A stretch of 57,324 bases of DNA from contig DCEG01000046.1 in assembly GCA_002316835.1 (NCBI GenBank), positions 1-57,324 of the forward strand, given 5' to 3'. Each line of letters opens with the position of its first letter. Within the stretch, counting starts at the first letter, position 1. The position numbers and the translations under genes are program-made. Shown here piece by piece: positions 34,097 through 40,640 of the stretch. The notes below the pieces were generated by a model. That model had not been told where the DNA came from, made no database searches, and saw nothing but the letters and a program-made list of their open reading frames with translations. The DNA is from Bacteroidales bacterium UBA1035. GTDB lineage: Bacteria; Bacteroidota; Bacteroidia; Bacteroidales; Dysgonomonadaceae.

Positions 34097-35272
34097 ATGA
34101 GAATACCTACTAACAAAAATCCTCGTATAGAGGTTGTGGATGCTTTGCGAGGGTTTGCCATAATGGCTATTCTCTTGGTTCATAGTTTAGAACATTTCAT
34201 CTTTCCGGTCTACCCGACAAATTCGCCAAGCTGGCTAAACACATTGGATCAGGGAGTGTTTAACGTGATTTTTACTCTTTTCGCCGGAAAAGCTTACGCT
34301 ATTTTCGCTCTTCTGTTCGGTTTTACATTCTATATTCAAAGCAACAATCAAAAAAAGCAAGGAAAGGATTTTGGTTATCGCTTTTTGTGGCGTTTAGTGA
34401 TGTTGGCTGTTTTTGCCACATTAAATGCAGCATTCTTTCCGGCCGGAGATGTTTTGCTGTTGTTTGCAGTTGTTGGACTCGTGTTGTTTCTCACGCGCAA
34501 TTTGAGTGATAACGCGGTTCTTATAATTGCCGTTATCTTTCTGTCGCAACCGGTTGAATGGTATCACTACATTGCTAATCAGATAAATTCAGCTCATCAG
34601 TTACCAGACCTCAAAGTAGGCGAAATGTATGCAGAAGTAGGCGAGTATACAAAAGCAGGAAACTTCTGGAGTTTCATTTTGACCAATATCACGTTGGGAC
34701 AAAAAGCGAGCTTACTATGGGCCATAAATGCCGGACGTTTCATTCAGACCGCCGGATTGTTTCTTTTAGGATACTATATCAGCAGAAAACAACTTTTTGT
34801 TTCTACTAAAAAGAATATCCATTTTTGGTTAAAGATATTGATCGTTTCGGCCATCGTTTTCGCACCGTTGTACACGCTGAAAGAGCTTGTAATGAAGAGT
34901 GACGCAATTACACAGCAAACGGTTGGAACAGCATTTGACATGTGGCAAAAACTTGCTTTTACATTGGTTTTAATATCGTCTTTCATCCTTCTTTACCAAA
35001 ATGAAAAATTCAGTAAAGCTGTAGATAAACTGCGTTTTTACGGTAGAATGAGTCTTACGAACTATGTCACACAATCCATAATAGGGGCATTTATTTTTTT
35101 TCCGTTAGGTTTGAATCTTGCACCTTATTGCGGATATACAATTAGTTTGCTGATTGGCTTTTTTGTATTTCTGTTACAGGTGGAATTCAGCAAATGGTGG
35201 TTATCTAAAAACAAACAAGGTCCTCTAGAACATATTTGGCACAAATGGACTTGGATAGGAACAAAAAAATAA
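34097..35272 (+). CDS. DUF418-family integral membrane protein (YeiB-like)
   Basis: Polytopic membrane protein with about ten hydrophobic segments. The N-terminus RIEVVDALRGFAIMAILLVH is the typical opening of the DUF418/YeiB group, distantly related to acyltransferase-3 proteins. The C-terminal domain includes FYGRMSLTNYVTQSIIGAFIFF and ends GPLEHIWHKWTW, the DUF418 signature region. Function is unknown; transport or modification of an envelope compound is often supposed. It begins 6 bases after the epimerase stop and so belongs to the muropeptide operon, where it could be the permease for the released dipeptide; that is inference only. Confidence 0.9.
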   Translation: MRIPTNKNPRIEVVDALRGFAIMAILLVHSLEHFIFPVYPTNSPSWLNTLDQGVFNVIFTLFAGKAYAIFALLFGFTFYIQSNNQKKQGKDFGYRFLWRLVMLAVFATLNAAFFPAGDVLLLFAVVGLVLFLTRNLSDNAVLIIAVIFLSQPVEWYHYIANQINSAHQLPDLKVGEMYAEVGEYTKAGNFWSFILTNITLGQKASLLWAINAGRFIQTAGLFLLGYYISRKQLFVSTKKNIHFWLKILIVSAIVFAPLYTLKELVMKSDAITQQTVGTAFDMWQKLAFTLVLISSFILLYQNEKFSKAVDKLRFYGRMSLTNYVTQSIIGAFIFFPLGLNLAPYCGYTISLLIGFFVFLLQVEFSKWWLSKNKQGPLEHIWHKWTWIGTKK

Positions 35273-35374
35273 TATTAAAACAGTTTCTATTCATTTATCT
35301 CCGGATCCGATAATATTTACAAAGTTAGGAATAACTATCTGTCTTTCTAGTCAGTTAATTTCCCGGAATTTCAT

Positions 35375-35382
35375 TACTTTTG
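35375..35382 (+). promoter_or_regulatory. Candidate -7 element (TACTTTTG) of the DUF486 gene
   Basis: TACTTTTG matches TAnnTTTG and lies 23 bases before the ATG at 35405. Confidence 0.5.
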
Positions 35383-35404
35383 CGCCCGATTTTTAAGTAA
35401 TTGT

Positions 35405-35770
35405 ATGAATTATCTTCTCACTATCGGGCTGCTCGTGTGCTCCAATGTTTTTATGACTTTCGCATGGTACGGACATCTTAAACTTGTCGAAAATTCATGG
35501 TTTAGTAAGCTGCCGCTTTTTGGAGTTATTGTTTTTAGCTGGTTTATTGCCTTTTTCGAATATTGTTTTCAGGTTCCGGCAAACCGAATTGGTTTTGATG
35601 GAAATGGCGGTGCATTTTCATTGGTTCAGTTAAAAGTCATTCAGGAAGTTATTACATTAGTTGTTTTTGTGGCTTTTTCGTCTATCGCGTTTCAGATTCA
35701 GTTGAAATTGAACCACTTAATCGGATTTGTTTTTTTGGTGTTAGCGGTGTATTTTATTTTTAAGGGATAA
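35405..35770 (+). CDS. DUF486 small membrane protein (DMT-like)
   Basis: A 121-aa protein with four membrane helices. The sequence MTFAWYGHLK near residues 17-26 and FEYCFQVPANRIG near 51-63 are typical of DUF486, a family distantly related to drug/metabolite transporters. No function is established. It has its own promoter element 23 bases upstream and ends 10 bases from the convergent DUF3037 gene, with no terminator seen between them. Confidence 0.9.
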   Translation: MNYLLTIGLLVCSNVFMTFAWYGHLKLVENSWFSKLPLFGVIVFSWFIAFFEYCFQVPANRIGFDGNGGAFSLVQLKVIQEVITLVVFVAFSSIAFQIQLKLNHLIGFVFLVLAVYFIFKG

Positions 35771-35780
35771 ATTCTGCCCC

Positions 35781-36164
35781 TCATTTAACCAATTCTTCGA
35801 ACAGCCGTTCAAATGTTTTATTCAAATCATCAGTTTTTCCGGGATGGGGACGCGATGTTTGTAAAACGGAACTGCGAACGGATGTTAACCAGCGAAATCG
35901 TTCGGGAATATCCAAAAGTGCAATGGGGCCGGAGTTTTTATCGCCTTCAGCAATTTGCCTATAAGTGTCAAGATGATGAATAACATCATTGTAATCTAAT
36001 CCCGAATGCATCAATCCGAATTTCTGAGTACACAGATGATATTCAAGCCGGATGTATTTCTCTTTCTTCGAAAAAAGGATCAATCCGATATTGAAAAATT
36101 CTTCCCGCTCCACTCTTGGCACCAGGCGGATAACAGCGTATTCGTATAATTTAACCTTGTGCAT
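35781..36164 (-). CDS. DUF3037 protein
   Basis: Small cytoplasmic protein (127 aa) of the DUF3037 family, recognisable from YEYAVIRLVPRVEREEFFNIG and LILFSKKEKYIRLEY. The C-terminal part contains RFRWLTSVRSSVLQTSRPHPG. Its start overlaps the end of the HipA-like kinase gene by 14 bases, and this pairing is common in bacteria. No biochemical function is known to me; it may be a partner or substrate of the kinase. It is the last gene of a minus-strand run that starts with the YGVP lipoproteins at 40425. Confidence 0.9.
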   Translation of the reverse strand: MHKVKLYEYAVIRLVPRVEREEFFNIGLILFSKKEKYIRLEYHLCTQKFGLMHSGLDYNDVIHHLDTYRQIAEGDKNSGPIALLDIPERFRWLTSVRSSVLQTSRPHPGKTDDLNKTFERLFEELVK

Positions 36165-36933
36165 TTCTGGCTTCGTTTAAAAAGTTCCGGGAGTTTATCA
36201 ACCTTGTTTTTAGAAAGTTGAAATACACGTTACGGATTTCATCTGGTGTTTCTTGTGTATCCCGCCATTGAATCCATTCGTCCGGAATCATATTGACGAG
36301 TTCGTCGAAAAACTTGTCCGATAATCGCTCTCTTGCCCACTCGTCCGCTTCGTCAAGTTGTGTTGCTTGTGATAATAACACGTGATCTTTTATGTGCGGG
36401 AATGGATTTAGCGCGTGTTTTTCGAAATCCTTCCAGGAATGGTGAAAATAGAACGACGCTCCGTTATCGATTACCCACAATTCTCGATGCCACAGCAGCA
36501 GGTTGGTGTTGTTGAATGTGCGGTCAATATTGGTGATAAAGGCATCGAGCCAAACAATTTTTGATGCTAATAGCGGATCAATTTTTACCGACGGGTCATA
36601 AGCAATTGCTCCGGAGAGATAGTGCAATCCAAGGTTAAGTCCCTCACTTCCTTTCAGCAGATCCTGAATTTCTTCATCGCCTTCCGTTCGTCCAAAATCC
36701 ACGTCGAGATGAGCAAATACCAATTCGGGAACATTCAGTTCTAATGCTTTTGCAATCAGCCCACCTAATAGTTCCGAAATCAACATCTTTGTCCCATGAC
36801 CTGCACCGCGAAATTTCAACACATACTTAAAATCGTCGTCGGCTTCCGCCAATGCCGGTAGTGAGCCCCCCTCGCGTAGCGGCACAATGTAACGCATTAC
36901 CGTTACAGTACGTAGTGAAATTTCTTTTTCCAT
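36151..36933 (-). CDS. HipA-like kinase
   Basis: Protein of about 260 aa resembling the kinase core of HipA, the Ser/Thr kinase of the HipBA toxin-antitoxin pair. Visible features: YVLKFRGAGHGTKMLISELLGG (ATP-site region), the catalytic loop in WLDAFITNIDRTFNNTN (Asp of NxDR and the following Asn) and the metal-binding IDNGASFYF. The usual N-terminal HipA domain is missing and no HipB-like gene is adjacent. I chose ATG 36933 (MEKEISL) over an in-frame ATG at 37011 that would overlap pncA by 31 bases. DUF3037 follows with a 14-base overlap. Confidence 0.87.
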   Translation of the reverse strand: MEKEISLRTVTVMRYIVPLREGGSLPALAEADDDFKYVLKFRGAGHGTKMLISELLGGLIAKALELNVPELVFAHLDVDFGRTEGDEEIQDLLKGSEGLNLGLHYLSGAIAYDPSVKIDPLLASKIVWLDAFITNIDRTFNNTNLLLWHRELWVIDNGASFYFHHSWKDFEKHALNPFPHIKDHVLLSQATQLDEADEWARERLSDKFFDELVNMIPDEWIQWRDTQETPDEIRNVYFNFLKTRLINSRNFLNEARNAQG

Positions 36934-36980
36934 CGAGCACAAAGGTATAATAATCTGTTTAATCGACGGAAAAACTGAGT

Positions 36981-37523
36981 TTAAATTTCTCCCGATTCTA
37001 TCAAAATACACCCTGCCTGGTACATTTCGTTCAACGCTTTTTTGTCGTCTCCCGGATTAATATTTACGGGTTTAATAGCATCGGTGATTACATAAGTGTG
37101 AAACCCTTCGTTCAACGAATCCAGAGCAGATGCTTTTACACAGTAATCAGTAGTTAAGCCACATACGTATAAGTTTGTTATTTTATTTTTACGAAGATAA
37201 TCGGGAAGTGAAACATTGGTGGCTTCAAAAGCGGAATAACCGTCGTCTTTATTAGCGGTGCCTTTATGTAGTTTAAGATCGATTTTTTCTGATTTTAGGT
37301 CAGGATGGAAATCTGCTCCGTTCGAATTGGCGATGCAATGTGGAGGCCACTTCTCGAAATGAACAGAATCTTCGGGATGCCAGTCTTGTGAGGATATTAC
37401 AACATCGAATTTATCAATTATACTGTTGATAACGGGAACAACTTTGTCACCATCTTCCACGCCAAGTGCGCCACCAGGACAAAAATCGTTCTGAACATCT
37501 ACTATTAATAATGCTTTTTTCAT
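36981..37523 (-). CDS. pncA: Nicotinamidase
   Basis: Deamidates nicotinamide to nicotinate for NAD salvage. The catalytic triad is visible as Asp9 (LIVDVQNDF), Lys87 (HKG) and Cys128 (TDYCVK). Metal ligands lie in QDWHPEDSVHF (Asp47, His49, His55). At 180 aa it is slightly short of the Escherichia coli enzyme but normal for the family. It sits in the minus-strand run between the outer-membrane lipoprotein (46 bases upstream) and the HipA-like gene (47 bases downstream); a link to either is not evident. Confidence 0.95.
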   Translation of the reverse strand: MKKALLIVDVQNDFCPGGALGVEDGDKVVPVINSIIDKFDVVISSQDWHPEDSVHFEKWPPHCIANSNGADFHPDLKSEKIDLKLHKGTANKDDGYSAFEATNVSLPDYLRKNKITNLYVCGLTTDYCVKASALDSLNEGFHTYVITDAIKPVNINPGDDKKALNEMYQAGCILIESGEI

Positions 37524-37569
37524 TGTTACTGTTTTATTTATATAACAATGGAAGAGGGTTTGGGTTCGA

Positions 37570-38448
37570 TTAAGGGTAAATTGAAAATCCGGCAGAAAAT
37601 TGGAAGTTACGGGTTCGCAACCTTTCGGGGATATCTTTTGCCCGCGGATAAATAGAAAATGACATTCCTAAATCGAGTTTTAACCACTCTAACTTATTGA
37701 ATCCTATTTGATAGAAGTTTGCTGGTTCAAAAAGAAATAAATATTCTTTTCGCAGTCTGTTTAGTCCAAGATTCTCTCGCGCGTCTTCAGGATAATTGTC
37801 GCTGATATCCCGATATTTCATAAGCGAGAATTGTGGCACAAAACTCATTTTAAAGTTTTTGTTTATATGAAAATTGAGGTTGGGCTTCAAATAAAGTTTT
37901 TGGAAGTTACCGTGAAAGTGATAAATATGGTCATCGTTGATTGTATCGCTCGTGTTTTTGAAAAATGATTCCGAGCGCCCGAAATTAACACCGATAATCG
38001 GATTAAAAATGAATTGCGAGAAACTTTTGTGCGGTATGATCAAGCCCGCACCGACGTCTAATGCCTTACGTGTGTAATCGATTCTTGAGCTTGAATAAGT
38101 TTGCAAGATATCATTGTTAGAGAATAAATCTCTTTCTTTTTTATATTCTCCGCCAATAGTTGCCATAAAGCGGTCGGAAAAAGCATATGCAGTACTCACA
38201 TCGAATCCATAAGATTTCGATTTTCTTTCCCCGGTAGGAAGAGGAAGGATCAAGAACCATTCGTAGGTTTGATATTCCTCTTCGGGAAGAATCGATACAT
38301 TCGCAGCTATTTTACTGTCACCCTTTTTTTCTAAAAATGCAGTTGTTTGTGTTGAGGGCGAGTTGAAATATCTCGGGTTAACAATCTGGCACGATGTTAG
38401 TAAAATTATTAAAAAGTAGAAGGTCTGATAAAATGCGTGTCTTTTCAT
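37570..38448 (-). CDS. Outer-membrane beta-barrel-like lipoprotein, function unknown
   Basis: I do not recognise a named family. The protein starts best at ATG 38448 (MKRHAFYQ); an ATG at 38469 would add seven residues and lie just 3 bases from the rSAM stop. The leader ends in lipobox LTSC (Cys20 from this start). The rest is rich in alternating hydrophobic/polar strands, with amphipathic segments such as GFDVSTAYAFSDRFMATIGGEY, and ends FQFSAGFSIYP with a terminal aromatic and proline, as in outer-membrane barrels. It lies 24 bases after the radical SAM gene, so it is cotranscribed with it and could be a further element of that system. Confidence 0.8.
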   Translation of the reverse strand: MKRHAFYQTFYFLIILLTSCQIVNPRYFNSPSTQTTAFLEKKGDSKIAANVSILPEEEYQTYEWFLILPLPTGERKSKSYGFDVSTAYAFSDRFMATIGGEYKKERDLFSNNDILQTYSSSRIDYTRKALDVGAGLIIPHKSFSQFIFNPIIGVNFGRSESFFKNTSDTINDDHIYHFHGNFQKLYLKPNLNFHINKNFKMSFVPQFSLMKYRDISDNYPEDARENLGLNRLRKEYLFLFEPANFYQIGFNKLEWLKLDLGMSFSIYPRAKDIPERLRTRNFQFSAGFSIYP

Positions 38449-38472
38449 GTTTTTGAAAGAGATAAACACAAA

Positions 38473-39597
38473 TTACGAAAAAAATATACCAATTCTGGAT
38501 AAAGACTTTTTGGGTTTAATTTCGGGTTGAAGTTTTCCCATCATTTCCAAATGACAATGCAAAAGCTCTCCAGTCTTTTCGTCGCGAAGATGTAGGCCAT
38601 TTCCCTGACAGAATTTATATGATTTACATGTGGTGCATTTCCCGGTTTTAGTCCACCGGCGGTCGCGCATTACCTGATAACGGGTTTCCCAGACTGTCCA
38701 GAAATCGTCTTTATAAATATTCCCCTGAATATAATCACCTCTTAAACTGGGACAAGCGCTGATGTCACCGTTGGCCAATACCGATGCGATATGCACTCCT
38801 GCCTGGCAAAAGAATGGTGTGTCACGTACTTCCATTTCGTAATTGGCTAAGTAACCTTCACATCCGTATGAAACATTAATTTTTCCTTCTTTTCTGGTCT
38901 CTTTTATGAAATCCATCATTTGCACGAACTCTTCGATAGAAAGTTTCAGCAGCGGATTGTCTTTGGCTCTTCCTTTTGGAAAAACGGTAAACAATCGCCA
39001 GTGTTTCACATCTAATGAAAGGAGCATGGATTTTAATTTGGGAAGGTCATTGATATTCTTCTTGTTGACACATGTGACCACATCATACACCAAATCTGGT
39101 GTTCCTGCAACGCGTGAAATGGCGTTTAGTGCACGTAACCACGATCCTTTTCTGCCACGAAACCATTCGTGAGATTCCTCAGTATATCCGTCCAGACTTA
39201 CGGTTACTGAACGTAATCCGGCATCGAGCAACGCATCAAGCCGTTCTTGTGATAATCCCCAGCCATTGGTGACAAATCCCCATGGGTATTCCAACTTGTG
39301 AATCTCTCTTCCAACTTCTTCGAGATCTTTACGAACCAAAGGTTCACCGCCTGTGAATACGATCATTGTTTTGTGTGGATTCACATGAGGTCGAATGTCG
39401 GATAGGATTTTCAGAAAATCTTCCTTAGGCATATCGGGAATAACATTCTCTTTGCTGCAGTCGCTTCCGCAATGCACACAGTTGAAATTGCAGCGTAATG
39501 TGCATTCCCAAAATAAATAAGTGAGGTTGTGTAGTTTGGTTTGTGCTTTCTTGTGCTCCTGAAAGAGCGAAAGAATCATCTTTTTCTGTAGGTTCAT
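38473..39597 (-). CDS. Radical SAM/SPASM maturase of an rSAM/lipoprotein system
   Basis: Radical SAM enzyme predicted to modify a peptide or protein. The [4Fe-4S] motif CNFNCVHC (Cys36, Cys40, Cys43) follows WECTLR; two further cysteines (32, 47) flank it. FTGGEPLVRKDL and SLDGYTEESHEWFRG are typical barrel motifs. The C-terminal SPASM region (about 245-360) shows FFCQAG, ISACPS, the KCTTCKSYKFCQGN cluster and a last Cys in HCHLEMMG, enough to bind two auxiliary clusters. At 374 aa it resembles the NCBIfam 'rSAM/lipoprotein system' maturase (from memory TIGR04133). The two small YGVP/YGVR lipoproteins directly upstream are its likely substrates. The reaction is unknown. Confidence 0.93.
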   Translation of the reverse strand: MNLQKKMILSLFQEHKKAQTKLHNLTYLFWECTLRCNFNCVHCGSDCSKENVIPDMPKEDFLKILSDIRPHVNPHKTMIVFTGGEPLVRKDLEEVGREIHKLEYPWGFVTNGWGLSQERLDALLDAGLRSVTVSLDGYTEESHEWFRGRKGSWLRALNAISRVAGTPDLVYDVVTCVNKKNINDLPKLKSMLLSLDVKHWRLFTVFPKGRAKDNPLLKLSIEEFVQMMDFIKETRKEGKINVSYGCEGYLANYEMEVRDTPFFCQAGVHIASVLANGDISACPSLRGDYIQGNIYKDDFWTVWETRYQVMRDRRWTKTGKCTTCKSYKFCQGNGLHLRDEKTGELLHCHLEMMGKLQPEIKPKKSLSRIGIFFS

Positions 39598-39697
39598 CTC
39601 GTTGTGTTTTGCTTAGATGTTCATAACGTACGAGTACGCTTTAAATCCTCAATGTACATTCTTCCGGCTTATCACATAATAGAAGTTTGTTTACGCG

Positions 39698-39928
39698 TTA
39701 CTTCGTATCTTCTGTTGGCCGCACTCCATACATAGCGATAACCCGATTGTCGAATTTGTCTTTGATAATACGAATGGTATCGGAGTTTTTCAATGAATCT
39801 ATTTTCGATTCTGCTTGTTCCTGTTTCTTTTCAGGATAGGTTTTCCGGCAACAACTTATAAATCCCAATATGCCCACTAAAACAGCAATAATGACTTTAT
39901 CGTATAAATGTAGAATGTGCTTTTTCAT
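39698..39928 (-). CDS. Small lipoprotein with C-terminal YGVR motif, candidate rSAM substrate
   Basis: A 76-aa predicted lipoprotein: MKK start, hydrophobic leader with ILGF, then Cys26-Cys27 (FISCC). A hydrophilic, Lys/Glu-rich middle follows. The C-terminal tail is IAMYGVRPTEDTK, with Tyr67-Gly68-Val69-Arg70. The leader is similar to that of the upstream lipoprotein (Tyr9, Lys11, Ile13, ILGF). The gene starts inside the last codons of the upstream lipoprotein (ATGA, 4 bases) and precedes the radical SAM gene by 100 bases. It matches the 'putative lipoprotein, rSAM/lipoprotein system' type (from memory TIGR04134). YGVR replaces the YGVP seen elsewhere. Confidence 0.88.
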   Translation of the reverse strand: MKKHILHLYDKVIIAVLVGILGFISCCRKTYPEKKQEQAESKIDSLKNSDTIRIIKDKFDNRVIAMYGVRPTEDTK

Positions 39929-40425
39929 TTCTCGTTTTCGTTAAATTCTGCGCTGGGTACGCCATACATGGGGATAGGTGTGGAATGTTTTAACTGAAAA
40001 TTCGCATCGTTTTTTTCAAAAACGCCACTGTACCAGTTACTGCCTTTTTTTACCTGTTTAGTGTCGCGCTGCTCAACCAGCATAGAGTCCGGTCTGAAAT
40101 ATCCGTTAGCAGCATCATCCACATCTTCGGCATATATTTTTACCGGAAAGCCGATGATACCTTTCATTTCCACCGTGTAATTTCCGTTCGCATCGGTAAA
40201 AGCGGTATCAGCATCCTGGCCGTGCACAGCCTTTCCAATTATACGAATGTTTTGAATGGGTTTGTTGTTAACAGCATCGGTAACTGTTCCTTTCGCTTTG
40301 AAATCGGCCGATGGAACTCCATACTCCACTACGGGATCGATAATATCACATCCGGCTGTAAATCCCAGGATGCTTAAAAACCAGGCGATAATTTTAGTGT
40401 AGGTGGTTAATGCAATTTTCTTCAT
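39925..40425 (-). CDS. Lipoprotein with two YGVPSA(D/E)F motifs, candidate rSAM substrate
   Basis: A 166-aa predicted lipoprotein. Leader 1-25 ends TAGC (Cys26). Immediately after it lies EYGVPSADF (Tyr35-Phe42) and near the end MYGVPSAEF (Tyr154-Phe161). Between these (about 44-145) is a carboxypeptidase-regulatory-like beta-sandwich domain: KGTVTDAVNNKPIQNIRI, TDANGNYTVEMKG, FPVKIYAEDVDD. The two near-identical motifs bracket the folded domain, a layout that suggests they are the modified sites. It is first in the cluster and directly upstream of the YGVR lipoprotein and the radical SAM gene. The divergent neighbour, 215 bases away, is a TonB-dependent receptor. Confidence 0.9.
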   Translation of the reverse strand: MKKIALTTYTKIIAWFLSILGFTAGCDIIDPVVEYGVPSADFKAKGTVTDAVNNKPIQNIRIIGKAVHGQDADTAFTDANGNYTVEMKGIIGFPVKIYAEDVDDAANGYFRPDSMLVEQRDTKQVKKGSNWYSGVFEKNDANFQLKHSTPIPMYGVPSAEFNENEK

Positions 40426-40453
40426 AGAATATCAACTTTAACCTTGATTAAAT

Positions 40454-40461
40454 CAAAGCTA
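40454..40461 (-). promoter_or_regulatory. Candidate -7 element (TAGCTTTG) of the rSAM/lipoprotein cluster
   Basis: The minus strand reads TAGCTTTG, a full TAnnTTTG match, 29 bases before the ATG of the first lipoprotein gene. Confidence 0.5.
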
Positions 40462-40494
40462 TATAATATAGATGAAAAAAAAGAAAAAACGTTG

Positions 40495-40580
40495 CATCAA
40501 AATCGAAATATTTTCAAAAAAACAGACATTTTTGATGATTTTGCCCCAATTAATGAAAAAAATCACTATTTGTGGTGATT
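40495..40580. repeat. Two inverted repeats in the lipoprotein-receptor divergent gap
   Basis: CATCAAAA (40495-40502) and TTTTGATG (40530-40537) form a perfect 8-bp dyad with a 27-base spacer. AATCAC (40561-40566) and GTGATT (40575-40580) form a 6-bp dyad with an 8-base spacer. Both lie between two divergent genes and could be regulator sites; no regulator is known. Confidence 0.35.
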
Positions 40581-40601
40581 GTTTCGTTTTTGTTTATAGT
40601 G

Positions 40602-40609
40602 TTACTTTG
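40602..40609 (+). promoter_or_regulatory. Near-consensus -7 element (TTACTTTG) of the second receptor gene
   Basis: TTACTTTG differs from TAnnTTTG in one defined base and lies 31 bases before ATG 40641. A GTG at 40572 would be upstream of this element, which argues for the later start. Confidence 0.4.
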
Positions 40610-40640
40610 CATTAATAATTTAAAGAATAGTTTTAACCCG

